Of a DNA stretch of 64,000 nucleotides, positions 45,495 to 54,664 are shown one piece after another. Origin of the DNA: Sneathiella glossodoripedis JCM 23214 (GTDB lineage Bacteria; Pseudomonadota; Alphaproteobacteria; Sneathiellales; Sneathiellaceae); NCBI RefSeq assembly GCF_000616095.1, contig NZ_BAMS01000006.1, forward strand, positions 1-64,000, in the 5' to 3' direction. How positions within the stretch are numbered: the stretch's first letter is position 1; the number at the start of each line of letters is the position of its first letter. A program made the position numbers and the translations under genes. Under the pieces are notes generated by a model. The model saw nothing but the letters and a program-made list of their open reading frames with translations. It was not told the DNA's origin and did not search any database.

Positions 45495-45614
45495 CTGATT
45501 TATATGAGGGCATTTTCAGTGATTTGCAACTTCCGATACTTTTCTTTTGTCGGGCCTGTGTGTATTTAGAAGGAAACACACGTATAAGAACAAAGACTGA
45601 ATTGGAGAGTCTCT

Positions 45615-46376
45615 ATGGATTTAAGTGGAAAATCGGCCATTGTTACCGGTGGTGCGTCAGGTCTTGGGGCGGCGACGGCAAGAGAGCTGGCTGCAGCGGG
45701 TGCAAAAGTTGCTATCTTTGATATGAACGAAGAGCTGGCACAGTCGGTTGCTGAAGAAATCGGTGGTGCCGCTTTTGCGGTGAATGTTGCAGATGATGCA
45801 TCAGTTGAGGCTGCATTTGCCGCAGCGACTGAAAAACAGGGCGTTGCAAGAGTTCTGGTCAATTGCGCCGGCATTGGTCCTGCAGCCAAGACAGCTTCCA
45901 GCCGCGGTATGCATCCACTTGATAAATTTGAACAGGTAATCAACGTCAATTTAATCGGTACCTTCAATTGTATCCGCCGCGCTTCGCAAGCAATGATGGA
46001 GTTGGAGCCTATGGACAGCGGTGAGCGCGGTGTATGCATAAATACTGCGTCTGTGGCTGCGTATGATGGTCAAATCGGGCAAGCAGCCTATGCGGCTTCT
46101 AAGGGCGGCATAGTTGGTATGACGCTTCCAATCGCGCGGGATCTGGCAAGTGTTGGTGTCCGCGTCATGACGATTGCACCCGGCTTGTTTAAAACGCCGC
46201 TCTTGATGGGGCTGCCACAGGAAGTTCAGGATAGTCTGGGGGCTTCTGTTCCATTCCCGAGCCGTTTGGGAGAGCCGTCTGAATATGCGGCGCTGGCAAG
46301 GCATATCTGCGAAAACCAGATGCTGAACGGAGAGGTCATTCGCCTTGATGGTGCAATTCGCATGGCACCCAAATAA
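45615..46376 (+). CDS. Short-chain dehydrogenase, 3-hydroxyacyl-CoA dehydrogenase type-2-like
   Basis: A 253-residue SDR: cofactor motif [16 protein letters not shown] with Asp after strand 2 (AIFDMNEE) indicating NAD preference, [11 protein letters not shown], catalytic Ser in [12 protein letters not shown], and [13 protein letters not shown] with catalytic Tyr/Lys. The sequence most resembles HSD17B10-type enzymes that oxidise 3-hydroxy-2-methylacyl-CoA in isoleucine and fatty-acid breakdown. That assignment is by similarity of motifs only. Confidence 0.85.
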   Translation: MDLSGKSAIVTGGASGLGAATARELAAAGAKVAIFDMNEELAQSVAEEIGGAAFAVNVADDASVEAAFAAATEKQGVARVLVNCAGIGPAAKTASSRGMHPLDKFEQVINVNLIGTFNCIRRASQAMMELEPMDSGERGVCINTASVAAYDGQIGQAAYAASKGGIVGMTLPIARDLASVGVRVMTIAPGLFKTPLLMGLPQEVQDSLGASVPFPSRLGEPSEYAALARHICENQMLNGEVIRLDGAIRMAPK

Positions 46377-46392
46377 GGCTCCATGGAAAAGA

Positions 46393-46679
46393 TTAGCTGG
46401 CAATCTCGTTTAGGAAGGTTGCCAGTTTAATATCTTTTTGGGTCACACCGCCCGCATCGTGTGTTGTCAAAGTGATATCGACAGTGTTGTAGATATTCAT
46501 CCATTCCGGATGATGATCCATCTTTTCAGCTTGCAGGGCGGCACGCGTCATGAAGCAAATGCCTGATTGAAATCCTTGAATTTGAACCTTTTAAAAATCG
46601 CATTTTTTGCTTCCGATTTTTTCCAACCGTATAGTTTTTCTATACCCTCGGCGATTTCCTGATCTTGTAATTTGGTCAC
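46393..46679 (-). pseudogene. phhB: 4a-hydroxytetrahydrobiopterin (pterin-4a-carbinolamine) dehydratase, split by a one-base frameshift
   Basis: No single frame covers this gene. From a GTG at 46679 one frame reads TKLQDQEIAEGIEKLYGWKK and continues to FNQAFAS and a stop. Adding one base at ~46554-46555 switches to [19 protein letters not shown], then [17 protein letters not shown] and a stop at 46393. The joined ~95 residues have normal length and the family's catalytic EKMDHHPEW motif. The enzyme recycles pterin cofactor for aromatic amino-acid hydroxylases. Because the rest is perfectly conserved, a sequence error is as likely as true decay. Convergent with the SDR gene. Confidence 0.82.
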
Positions 46680-46752
46680 TGGTTCTATCCATTTGCGATA
46701 TGAAAGTGTATATGTCGAAATATAGTCTGTTTCGCGATGTATGGAATATATG

Positions 46753-47226
46753 ATGCCATCAGTTTTATTTGTTTGTCTTGGAAATATATGTCGCTCACCC
46801 GCTGCGGAAGCTGTCTTCAGGCATTTGGTCGAAGAAAATCATCTGGGGCATGCAATTGAGATTGATAGTGCGGGCACTGCAGGATGGCATGCAGGCAATC
46901 CGCCGGATGATAGAGCCCAGTTAGTTGGGCGCGAATATGGGTATAACCTTTCAAATCAGCGCTCACGGCAAGTCACTTTGAGTGATTTTGACCGATTTGA
47001 GTATGTGATTGCGATGGATATCAGCAATTTTGAAAATTTGAAAAAGATGGCGCCTGAAGATTATGACGGGACGCTTGCAATGATGCTTGATTTTGCCGGA
47101 AAAAAAGGCGAGGAAGTGCCCGATCCTTATTATGGAGGTATTGAAGATTACCACCATGTATACAAACTCTTGCAGCCGGCGGCTAAAGGGTTACTGGATC
47201 ATATTCGCAAGACACACCAGATATAA
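46753..47226 (+). CDS. Low-molecular-weight protein-tyrosine phosphatase
   Basis: About 157 residues. The P-loop VCLGNICRSPAAEAVF carries the CX5R catalytic cysteine and arginine directly after the start, and VPDPYYGG near the C terminus carries the general-acid Asp. Intact and of normal length. ATG at 46753 begins MPSVLFVCLGN, with GGA seven bases upstream; ATGs at 46741 and 46750 are in frame. In some bacteria such enzymes oppose EPS tyrosine kinases, but this gene is 20 kb from the EPS kinase and beside speE, so no link is claimed. Confidence 0.9.
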   Translation: MPSVLFVCLGNICRSPAAEAVFRHLVEENHLGHAIEIDSAGTAGWHAGNPPDDRAQLVGREYGYNLSNQRSRQVTLSDFDRFEYVIAMDISNFENLKKMAPEDYDGTLAMMLDFAGKKGEEVPDPYYGGIEDYHHVYKLLQPAAKGLLDHIRKTHQI

Positions 47227-47240
47227 CAGGACAGAGCATA

Positions 47241-48125
47241 ATGAAAGTCAGTGAGGCGAGCCGTAATTGGTGGCACGAGGAAACCGAAGGGGTTGCCTTT
47301 ACACATGCGCTGGATATGCGTTTGCTGCATAGTGAACAAAGCCCATTTCAAAAAATTGAAATTTACGAGCATGAGACATTTGGAAAAGTCCTCACGCTGG
47401 ATGATCTGGTGCAGGCGTCACAAGCGGACGAGTTTATGTATCATGAAATGGCTGTGCATGTGCCGTTATTGGGGCGAAACTGGACGGATGTCTCCGTCCT
47501 GATCGTCGGCGGGGGTGACGGCGGTATTCTGCGCGAAGTGTTGAAGCATGATTTCGTCACTCAAGTGAAAATGGTGGAAATCGACGAGCGAGTGGTTGAG
47601 CTGTCCAAGGAATATCTGGAAATAAACGGGGATTATAATGATCCCAGAGCTGAACTTCTGATTACTGATGCAGCCAAATTCATGAAGGACGCCCGAAATC
47701 GCGGGGATAAATTTGATCTGATTATTCTGGATCTTAGTGAGCCTGTTGGGCCGTCTTCTTCCGTATTTACCTATGAGTTTTGCGAAGATTTTTCAAACTG
47801 CCTGACCGACAGAGGCGTCGTTCTCGATAGTGACAGCATTTTTGTAGGGAAGAAGAGGGCCTATTTTTTGCAGGAACTTTGTGGTGATAAGGACCAGAAT
47901 CTCGTCAGCATCATGCAAGGTAAAAAGCTGCTTCCCCATGTGTCCGGCTATCGTTCAATCGTACAATTATATCCAGCAGCGGAGTTTGGCTTTTTCCTTT
48001 ATAGCAAGGATGGTCATGATTATTCTCAACCTGTATCCTCGCATATTGGGCGTCATTATAATCCGGAACTGCATAAAGCCTCTTTTGCGCTTCCCACCTG
48101 GTGGCGCGAACATCTGGGCTTCTAG
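47241..48125 (+). CDS. speE: Spermidine synthase (aminopropyltransferase)
   Basis: A 294-residue enzyme: LTLDDLVQASQADEFMYHEM, the decarboxylated-SAM-binding VLIVGGGDGGILREVLKHD, VEIDERVVELSKEYL, and LDLSEPVGPSSSVFTYEF. It transfers aminopropyl from decarboxylated SAM to putrescine. No speD is nearby. It follows the phosphatase by 14 bases. Its TAG stop shares the palindrome CTAG with the stop of the convergent thpR gene, so the two coding regions overlap by four bases. Confidence 0.93.
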   Translation: MKVSEASRNWWHEETEGVAFTHALDMRLLHSEQSPFQKIEIYEHETFGKVLTLDDLVQASQADEFMYHEMAVHVPLLGRNWTDVSVLIVGGGDGGILREVLKHDFVTQVKMVEIDERVVELSKEYLEINGDYNDPRAELLITDAAKFMKDARNRGDKFDLIILDLSEPVGPSSSVFTYEFCEDFSNCLTDRGVVLDSDSIFVGKKRAYFLQELCGDKDQNLVSIMQGKKLLPHVSGYRSIVQLYPAAEFGFFLYSKDGHDYSQPVSSHIGRHYNPELHKASFALPTWWREHLGF

Positions 48126-48688
48126 CTTTCCTGCAAGTCGGCAGCCACATGAGTGGCTTCAAGGTCAAAGGTAAATTCTTCCTCATAATGAGGGCCGCCA
48201 TGCCCAAGCCGACTTGAATAAAGCGTGAAGCAAGTGCTCTGAACAGATCGGCTTTTGAAAAGCGCATGGTCGGTCAAATACGACCTGACCCTTTCGTATG
48301 GAGAATTGTGAATACGCGCAAGTGTCACATGTGGGCGAAAGCGTCGCTCTTCCAGTTTGATCCCGCACCGACTTAAGACATTGGTCGTTTTTTGCTGTAA
48401 CGCCACCAGTTCAGGCGTTGAGCGAATACCAGCCCAGAGAATTCGAGGACGCTTCGAATTTCCAAAGATCCCGACACTATCCAGAGAAAACGAGAATGAG
48501 GGTGCTTTAATTTTACCCAGGGCGAGACCGATATCCAGCATATCAGCCTGGTTTATCTCCCCCAGAAAATTGAGAGTTATGTGAGCATTTTCCGGTTTGG
48601 ACCAATAGGCATCAGGGATGCCAGATTGCAATGCAGCTATTTGCTGCTTGAAATCTTCGGGAAGATCGATCGCAACAAATAGCCTCAT
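48122..48688 (-). CDS. thpR: RNA 2',3'-cyclic phosphodiesterase (2H/LigT family)
   Basis: A 188-residue 2H phosphoesterase with both catalytic His-x-Thr-x motifs, NAHITLNFLG (residues ~35-44) and RPHVTLARI (~128-136), and the N-terminal MRLFVAIDLPEDFK typical of ThpR. It opens 2',3'-cyclic phosphates in RNA; its cellular role is unclear. Ends in a CTAG overlap with speE. Followed upstream, on the same strand, by the aldo/keto reductase gene. Confidence 0.92.
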   Translation of the reverse strand: MRLFVAIDLPEDFKQQIAALQSGIPDAYWSKPENAHITLNFLGEINQADMLDIGLALGKIKAPSFSFSLDSVGIFGNSKRPRILWAGIRSTPELVALQQKTTNVLSRCGIKLEERRFRPHVTLARIHNSPYERVRSYLTDHALFKSRSVQSTCFTLYSSRLGHGGPHYEEEFTFDLEATHVAADLQES

Positions 48689-48700
48689 GATACTTACTCC

Positions 48701-49741
48701 TTACGGACAGGGGTACGGGTGCAAATTGTGAATTTCATCTATAGACTTAAGGATGTCCTCTGACAGTTCAATGTCAATACTGTCGATGTTAGTCTCCAAC
48801 TGTGCCAGATTTGTTGCACCAATGATATTAGAGGTTACAAACCGTCTTGAGTTGACATAGGCGAGCGCCATTTGAGCGGGATCCAAGCCATGCTCACGCG
48901 CGAGCGCAACGTATTTTCCCGTCAATTCCATGGCAATGTCTGTGGAATATCTCTTAAATCGGGTGAAAAGAGAAAGGCGTGATCCTTCTGGCATTTGTCC
49001 GCCAAGGTACTTTCCGCTCAGAACGCCCATTGCCAAAGGAGAATAGGCAAGCAGTCCACATTCTTCTCTAATGGAGACTTCTGCGAGGCCCACTTCATAG
49101 GATCTGTTTAGCAAGCTGTAGGGGTTTTGAACTGATACCATTCGTGGAAGATTGTGCATTTCGGACAGGTGGAGAAAACGCATTGTGCCCCATGCACTTT
49201 CATTCGACAGCCCCACATGTCGAATTTTGCCGCTTTTTACGATCTCATCCAAGGCCTGCAATGTTTCAAGGATCTCAACCGCATCTTCTTCTTCCACATG
49301 TTCGTAACCAAGGCGGCCAAAGTAATTTGTTGAACGTTCCGGCCAATGAAGTTGATACAAGTCAATATAGTCGGTTTGAAGGCGCTTCAGACTGTCATCA
49401 ACAGCGGCTTTCAGGTGCCGAGCGTGCAGGCGGGAAATTTCACCGCCCCGATAGAAATCATTATCTGATTTGCCCACGGCCTTTGTGGCTAGAGTAACCT
49501 TTTCACGGTTTTGCCGATTGCTGAGCCATGATCCGATATATTGCTCTGTACGTCCTGCGGTTTCTTTCTTTGGTGGAACCGGATACATCTCCGCTGTGTC
49601 GATAAAATTGACACCTCTATCAAGCGCAAAGTCCAGCTGTTGGTGAGCTTCTTTTTCAGTATTTTGCTCACCCCATGTCATGGTACCCAAGCAGATCACA
49701 CTGACATCTATGTCAGTTTTGCCCAGTTTTCTGTATTTCAT
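48701..49741 (-). CDS. NADP(H)-dependent aldo/keto reductase (Tas-like)
   Basis: A 346-residue TIM-barrel oxidoreductase: MKYRKLGKTDIDVSVICLGT, Asp/Tyr of the tetrad in FIDTAEMYP, Lys in LATKAVG, His in LYQLHWPERS, then NPYSLLNRSYEVGLAE and MALAYVNSRRFVTSNIIGAT. The YPVPPKKETAGRTEQYIG segment is characteristic of Tas-type enzymes. Physiological substrate unknown. Its stop lies 12 bases after the start of thpR on the same strand, so the two could be co-transcribed. Confidence 0.92.
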   Translation of the reverse strand: MKYRKLGKTDIDVSVICLGTMTWGEQNTEKEAHQQLDFALDRGVNFIDTAEMYPVPPKKETAGRTEQYIGSWLSNRQNREKVTLATKAVGKSDNDFYRGGEISRLHARHLKAAVDDSLKRLQTDYIDLYQLHWPERSTNYFGRLGYEHVEEEDAVEILETLQALDEIVKSGKIRHVGLSNESAWGTMRFLHLSEMHNLPRMVSVQNPYSLLNRSYEVGLAEVSIREECGLLAYSPLAMGVLSGKYLGGQMPEGSRLSLFTRFKRYSTDIAMELTGKYVALAREHGLDPAQMALAYVNSRRFVTSNIIGATNLAQLETNIDSIDIELSEDILKSIDEIHNLHPYPCP

Positions 49742-49783
49742 TTATATTTTCCTTGATGTGTTACAGGCTTGCGCCCCTGTATT

Positions 49784-50437
49784 TTATATTTTGTTCTGTT
49801 GCAGAAATTTGATGAGGCTGGGAAGCATGTTCTGCACAATTACCGCAACCCCGTCCTTGTTCGGGTGAATTGCGTCTTCCTGATTGAGGTCTTCAACGGC
49901 TGCAACCCCTTCCAAAAAGAAAGGATAGAGAGCAATATCATATTTGTTAGCAAGATCCGGGAAAATGGAGTCAAATTCCTCCTGATATTTATTTCCCATA
50001 TTTGGTGGAGCTTTCATGCCTGTCAGAAAAACGGGAATGTTTTTCGCTTGTATTTTTGTGATGATGGCTTCCATATTTTTTCGGGTCACAGAAGGTTCAA
50101 TGCCGCGCAGGGCATCATTGGCACCCAATTCCAGAATGACCGCGTGAGGATTACCTGACAAAGCCCAATCGAGCCGCTGAAGGCCCCCTGTAGAGGTGTC
50201 ACCGGAAACACCAGCATTTTCGATTGTGACATCAAATCCCTTTTTGTTAAGTGCGGCCTGCAATTGCACAGGGAAGGCGTCCTGTTGGGATAATCCGTAT
50301 CCCGCGGTCAGGCTGTCACCGAATGCAAGTATTCTTTTGGTGTCTGAATTGGCATAGGCTGGATAAGTGACTATAAAAAATATGAGGCAAACACTCACAG
50401 AAAAGTTGAATTTTCTGGCAGATTTGCCATATGCCAT
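49784..50437 (-). CDS. tesA: Arylesterase/acyl-CoA thioesterase of the SGNH family (TesA-like)
   Basis: About 217 residues with a Sec signal (NFSVSVCLIFFIVTYPAYA). The SGNH blocks follow: AFGDSLTAGYGL (catalytic Ser), GVSGDTSTGG, LGANDALRG (Asn), and DAIHPNKDG (Asp/His). It acts in the periplasm on short acyl or aryl esters. ATG at 50437 gives a normal signal peptide; an ATG at 50458 and a longer frame to 50569 are possible but run into the divergent ABC gene. The tesA/ABC/FtsX-permease arrangement matches the ybb locus of many Proteobacteria. Confidence 0.9.
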   Translation of the reverse strand: MAYGKSARKFNFSVSVCLIFFIVTYPAYANSDTKRILAFGDSLTAGYGLSQQDAFPVQLQAALNKKGFDVTIENAGVSGDTSTGGLQRLDWALSGNPHAVILELGANDALRGIEPSVTRKNMEAIITKIQAKNIPVFLTGMKAPPNMGNKYQEEFDSIFPDLANKYDIALYPFFLEGVAAVEDLNQEDAIHPNKDGVAVIVQNMLPSLIKFLQQNKI

Positions 50438-50467
50438 AAAACGATTTATCAAATGCATAGGATCGCT

Positions 50468-51187
50468 GTGACCTCGCCCGAAATTATTTCCCTCAAAAAT
50501 ATCCATCTCACACTTATGTCTGATGCAGGCCCTGTCAATATCCTGCGTGGTATAAACCTGCAAATTCAAGAAGGTGAAACGGTTGGTATAGTCGGTCCCT
50601 CAGGGTCTGGGAAATCAACTTTAATGTCAATAATTGGTGGGCTTGAAACGCCCACTGAGGGCACTGTGAATGTTTGCGGAACCGATTTTAATCCCCTTAA
50701 CGAAGATGAGCTTGCGCGGTTTCGAAGGGATAACATTGGTATTGTTTTTCAATCGTTTCACCTTGTTCCTACGATGACGGCGCTTGAAAATGTAGCTATT
50801 CCACTGGAGCTTGCCGGCCATCAGGACGCATTTGACATCGCGCGCCAGAAATTGACAGAGGTTGGGTTGTCGGGAAGAGAGGGACATTATCCAACCCAGT
50901 TATCTGGTGGTGAGCAGCAGCGCGTTGCGCTTGCGCGGGCTGTAATTAGTGAGCCACGAATTCTGTTAGCTGACGAGCCGACCGGAAATCTGGATGGCTC
51001 GACAGGTGATGTGATCATTCAGAAAATGTTCGAGCTGCACGATAGTCATAATACGACAATGGTGCTGATTACGCATGATGAAAGCCTTGCGAGCAAGTGC
51101 GATCGGACTGTGCGCATAGAAGATGGTCAGATCGTGGATATTAACGTTCCAAACAAAACGCGTAATCTGGAAGAGGTAACCCCTTGA
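50468..51187 (+). CDS. LolD/YbbA-like ABC transporter ATP-binding protein
   Basis: About 239 residues: Walker [14 protein letters not shown]-loop [18 protein letters not shown], signature [15 protein letters not shown], Walker [14 protein letters not shown]. This is the MacB/LolD class that works with FtsX-fold permeases as a mechanotransmission pump rather than a channel. GTG at 50468 is chosen because AGGA lies five bases upstream; an ATG at 50453 has no such site. The TTG start of the permease overlaps its stop. It probably serves an envelope-lipid or toxic-compound function as YbbA is thought to. Confidence 0.9.
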   Translation: MTSPEIISLKNIHLTLMSDAGPVNILRGINLQIQEGETVGIVGPSGSGKSTLMSIIGGLETPTEGTVNVCGTDFNPLNEDELARFRRDNIGIVFQSFHLVPTMTALENVAIPLELAGHQDAFDIARQKLTEVGLSGREGHYPTQLSGGEQQRVALARAVISEPRILLADEPTGNLDGSTGDVIIQKMFELHDSHNTTMVLITHDESLASKCDRTVRIEDGQIVDINVPNKTRNLEEVTP

Positions 51188-51978
51188 AAACTCCAGCAGC
51201 AGAGAATTTAGGGCTATCGGCAAGATACGCTTTTCGTGAGTTGCGCGGTGGGCTGAAAGGGTTTCGTATTTTCGTTGCCTGCCTGATTTTGGGAGTTGCG
51301 GCCATTGCTGGTGTTGGAACGCTTGCGAGCTCGATAAATGAGGGCTTGCGGGCTAATGGTAAAGTCATTCTGGGGGCTGACATTGATGTCCGGTTGACCG
51401 CACGGCCAGCGACGGACGAGCAGCTGAACTGGCTTGAGCAGCAGGGAACGGTGAGTTCATTAATTGTTATGAGGGCAATGGTTCACGCACCTGCGGTTGA
51501 TATGCGTTTGTTGGGTGAACTCAAATCAGTTGATGATGCTTATCCGCTGTATGGAAACCTGACAATCCGGTCTGCAGAAGGGGTGCATATAGGCTCACCA
51601 AACGAGTTTTTGCGCTATGATCAGCTTGCTCATGGTGCATTGGTTGAGCAGTTGCTCCTTGATCGGCTTGGCTTGGATATTGGTGCTGATCTGATCATTG
51701 GTGATCAACGTTTTTATATTTCAGGTGTGATTGAAAGAGAGCCAGACAAAGCCAGTCAGGGAATGGCATTGGGGCCGAGGGTTATCATATCAGACGCGGC
51801 GATGAAGGATACAGGCCTGATCCAACCGGGTAGCCTTTTGAAATATCATTACCGAGTTAAACTGAAAGAAGACCTGTCGATTGAGGATTTTCGTGAGCTG
51901 GCAGCGGCGGAACAGACTGATGCAGGATGGCGTATTACAGATTCAAATAATGGCGCACCGTATAAAGAGATTTGTTGA
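51184..51978 (+). CDS. FtsX-like permease of the YbbP type, N-terminal piece (frameshifted)
   Basis: First of three frame segments of one permease of about 850 residues. It contains the first membrane helix (FRIFVACLILGVAAIAGVGT) and most of the first periplasmic domain. It ends DSNNGAPYKEIC, whereas the family continues AAPG(I/L)xRFxxR. Adding two Gs at ~51957-51961 (CCG to CCGGG) gives APGIKRFVDRV in the frame of the next segment. TTG start overlaps the ABC gene stop. Confidence 0.85.
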   Translation: MKTPAAENLGLSARYAFRELRGGLKGFRIFVACLILGVAAIAGVGTLASSINEGLRANGKVILGADIDVRLTARPATDEQLNWLEQQGTVSSLIVMRAMVHAPAVDMRLLGELKSVDDAYPLYGNLTIRSAEGVHIGSPNEFLRYDQLAHGALVEQLLLDRLGLDIGADLIIGDQRFYISGVIEREPDKASQGMALGPRVIISDAAMKDTGLIQPGSLLKYHYRVKLKEDLSIEDFRELAAAEQTDAGWRITDSNNGAPYKEIC

Positions 51979-52873
51979 TCGGGTGGCTATGTTTTTGACC
52001 CTGGTAGGGCTAACGGCCCTTGTGGTTGGAGGGGTTGGTGTCGGTAATGCAGTGCGTTCCTATCTGGATGGGAAAACCGAAACAATTGCGACGCTTAAAT
52101 GCCTAGGAGCCAGTAGCGGCTTTATTTTTAGAATTCATTATTTTCAGGTGCTCGTACTGGCGTTGGTCGGATCGACAATTGGTGTTGTTCTGGGGGTTGG
52201 AGGCGCGTATGTCGCGTCACAATTTTTAGCTCAGGCGCTACCGGTTCCTGCGGTGGTGACATTGCAGGTGGCTCCGATTTTGCTGGCCGTGGCTTTTGGT
52301 CTGCTGACTGCGACCCTGTTTGCAATCTGGCCGCTGGCCAGAGCAAGAGAGACTTCTGCAGCTGCTCTGTTCAGAGATTTTGCCGGACAGAAGAAATGGC
52401 CAAAGCCTTTTTTTCAATTCATGACAGCTCTTTCGTTTATTCTGCTCATTGGATTGGCCATTGGGACATTTAACGAAAAATTCTTTGCTGTTGCATTTGT
52501 TCTGGCGGCGCTGGTTGTTTTTGCTGTCCTTTACCTTGTTGGGGTTGCTGTGCAAGCGGTAGCAAAACGGGCACCGCGAAGCCGCATGCCGATATTGAGG
52601 CTGGCGGTCGCCAATTTACACCGACCCGGCGCAGCGACAGCCAGTGTGGTGCTGTCCATGGGGCTGGGACTGACCTTGTTTGTAACGGTCGCGCTGATTG
52701 AAGGCAATTTGAGGGAACAAGTGCAGGATCAATTGCCTGAAAATGCACCGGCTTTTTTCTTTATTGATATTCAGAATGACCAATTAGCAGAATTCAAGAG
52801 CGTTACGTCGTCAATTGATGGCGTCTCCGATATTAATCATGTTCCAACTTGCGGGGGCGGGTGGTGTCTGTAA
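51959..52873 (+). CDS. FtsX-like permease of the YbbP type, middle piece (frameshifted)
   Basis: Middle segment with a cluster of helices: VAMFLTLVGLTALVVGGVGV, the FtsX-domain YLDGKTETIATLKCLGAS, and the loop MPILRLAVANLHRPGAATASVVLSMGLGL. It ends GVSDINHVPTCGGGWCL, where the family normally reads PxLRGRV. One added base at ~52847-52850 joins VPT to LRGRVVSVNG in the third frame. The upstream part of this frame (51881-51958) lies over the first piece and is not real. Confidence 0.85.
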   Translation, partial: RIKRFVDRVAMFLTLVGLTALVVGGVGVGNAVRSYLDGKTETIATLKCLGASSGFIFRIHYFQVLVLALVGSTIGVVLGVGGAYVASQFLAQALPVPAVVTLQVAPILLAVAFGLLTATLFAIWPLARARETSAAALFRDFAGQKKWPKPFFQFMTALSFILLIGLAIGTFNEKFFAVAFVLAALVVFAVLYLVGVAVQAVAKRAPRSRMPILRLAVANLHRPGAATASVVLSMGLGLTLFVTVALIEGNLREQVQDQLPENAPAFFFIDIQNDQLAEFKSVTSSIDGVSDINHVPTCGGGWCL

Positions 52874-53730
52874 ATGGTGTGCCCGCATCGGAAGTTAAAA
52901 TTTCCAGTGATGTGAAATGGGTCCTTCGCGGAGATCGCGGGCTGACTTACTCACGTGAAATTCCCGTAAATGCGACAATAGTGGATGGGCAATGGTGGCC
53001 AGAGGATTATTCCGGACCACCGTTGATCAGCTTATCTGAAGATGCTGCGCTGGGCATGGGCATTGGTGTTGGTGACACAATGACGATCAATGTCATGGGC
53101 CGGGAAATTACTGCGACAATTGCCAGCCTTCGGAAAATTGACTGGAGCACGCTTGCCATAAATTTTGTCATTGTGTTTGATCATCATACACTTGCTGCGG
53201 CCCCGCACAGTCATTTGGCCACAGCAAAAGCAGAAGATAGCTCTGAGCGGGATCTTTTTAGAACTGTGACAAGTTCTTTTCCCAATATCTCAGTTGTTCG
53301 GATGAAAGAAGCACTGCAAACAGTGTCAAAAATACTCGAACAGTTATCATCGGCCGTGACTGCAACCGCGTCCGTTACACTGATTTCAGGTATTCTTGTG
53401 TTGGCCGGTGCATTTGCCGCAGGGCACCGCAAACGCGTCTATGACAGTGTTGTGCTTAAAGTTCTGGGAGCAACCCGCAAGGACATATTTAGAATTTTCA
53501 TTCTGGAATATGCTCTGTTGGGATTTGTAACGTCCTTGATTGCGGCTGGAACAGGGTGGCTCGCTGCCTATATCGTTATTACGGATGTTTTGGAGGCAAA
53601 CTGGATTAACCTGCCTTTTACTGTCTTGGGGACGATCGCGGTTAGTGTCAGCATCACGATACTTTTCGGGTTGTTTGGATCCTGGAAAGCGCTGGGTGAA
53701 AAACCGGCACCTGTTTTGCGTTCCGAATAG
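52849..53730 (+). CDS. FtsX-like permease of the YbbP type, C-terminal piece
   Basis: Third segment: LRGRVVSVNGVPASEV, second periplasmic domain (REIPVNATIVDGQWWPEDYSG split across strands), then the last FtsX domain (VTLISGILVLAGAFAAGHRKR, DSVVLKVLGATRKDIFRIF) and closing helices. Together the three pieces equal one complete permease, partner of the ABC protein at 50468. Two separate frame losses in one gene make sequence error the simplest reading; true inactivation cannot be excluded. Confidence 0.85.
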   Translation: MRGRVVSVNGVPASEVKISSDVKWVLRGDRGLTYSREIPVNATIVDGQWWPEDYSGPPLISLSEDAALGMGIGVGDTMTINVMGREITATIASLRKIDWSTLAINFVIVFDHHTLAAAPHSHLATAKAEDSSERDLFRTVTSSFPNISVVRMKEALQTVSKILEQLSSAVTATASVTLISGILVLAGAFAAGHRKRVYDSVVLKVLGATRKDIFRIFILEYALLGFVTSLIAAGTGWLAAYIVITDVLEANWINLPFTVLGTIAVSVSITILFGLFGSWKALGEKPAPVLRSE

Positions 53731-53809
53731 TTGTAGTCTCTCTTGAAAAACAGTATAATCATTCCAATATACTCGTTAAGTTTAATTGCCTTTATTTGGG
53801 AAGGGAAAT

Positions 53810-54517
53810 ATGGCTACTGATTTTTCACGGCTTAATTCAGCCACAACACGGACTGTTGACCAGGCCGCTTTGGATGAGGGCCTGCGCTCTCATATGCTGA
53901 AAGTCTATAACTACATGGCGTCAGGTCTGGCGTTAAGTGGTGCTGCGGCAGCTTTTACAGCATCCAACGAAACGCTTTTCAACGCTGTGTTTGGAACACC
54001 ATTACAATGGGTTGTGATGCTGGCTCCTCTCGCCATTCTCTTTTTTATGGCTAAAGCGAGTGCAAGCACTTCCAAAGTTCTTTACTGGGTGATGGTCACA
54101 ACGTTTGGTGTTTCCATTTCCTATATCTTTCAGGTCTATACTGCTGAAAGCGTTGTGAGGGTCTTCTTCATCACGGCGGCTACCTTTGGTGCAGCGAGCC
54201 TGTTTGGGTACACAACAAAGCGTGATCTAACATCAATGGGTTCATTCCTGTTCATGGGCTTGATCGGAATTGTTATCGCGTCTGTCGTGAACATTTTCCT
54301 TGGATCCAGCATGCTGCATTTTGTTGTGTCAATTCTGGGCGTGCTGATCTTCACAGGACTGACAGCGTTTGATACCCAGCGTATCAAATCAGAATACTAC
54401 CATGGTCATGATGGTGAAATTCTGGAAAAAGGTGCGATTATGGGTGCTGTATCCCTGTACCTTAACTTCCTGAACCTGTTCATGATGCTGTTAAGCCTGC
54501 TGGGTAATCGCGAATAG
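53810..54517 (+). CDS. Bax inhibitor-1/YccA family membrane protein
   Basis: About 235 residues with seven hydrophobic helices. The alphaproteobacterial BI-1 landmarks are LRSHMLKVYNYMASGLALSG, FGAASLFGYTTKRDLTSMGSF and AFDTQRIKSEYY, the last containing the Asp thought to act in the pH-sensitive pore. ATG at 53810 follows GGGAAGGGAAAT; a TTG-started extension to 53786 is rejected. Role: membrane stress protein or ion leak, not well defined in bacteria. Followed by an intrinsic terminator. Confidence 0.92.
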   Translation: MATDFSRLNSATTRTVDQAALDEGLRSHMLKVYNYMASGLALSGAAAAFTASNETLFNAVFGTPLQWVVMLAPLAILFFMAKASASTSKVLYWVMVTTFGVSISYIFQVYTAESVVRVFFITAATFGAASLFGYTTKRDLTSMGSFLFMGLIGIVIASVVNIFLGSSMLHFVVSILGVLIFTGLTAFDTQRIKSEYYHGHDGEILEKGAIMGAVSLYLNFLNLFMMLLSLLGNRE

Positions 54518-54538
54518 AACGCGACTATATTCTTCAAG

Positions 54539-54566
54539 AAAACCCGGCCTTGTGCCGGGTTTTTTT
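54539..54566 (+). terminator. Rho-independent terminator after the BI-1 gene
   Basis: AAAACCCGGC pairs with GCCGGGTTTT around a CTTGT loop, followed by further Ts (seven in a row in total). It begins 22 bases after the BI-1 stop. Confidence 0.93.
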
Positions 54567-54664
54567 ATGCGCTCCTGACGATTTGTTTTTACTTGGCTGT
54601 TCGCGGGATCCTGTTAGAATAGTTGGAAAGCAAACATTATTTCTAGCCAGGGAAGTTAGTATCC

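Noticed and set aside
46753-47226. Low-molecular-weight phosphatase as the partner of the EPS tyrosine kinase
   Set aside because: It is about 20 kb away, next to speE, with no shared regulation visible; family membership alone is not enough.
50453-50458. Overlapping divergent start codons in the palindrome ATGCAT for the ABC and TesA genes
   Set aside because: Neither ATG has a ribosome site. GTG 50468 and ATG 50437 fit better by Shine-Dalgarno spacing and signal-peptide length respectively.
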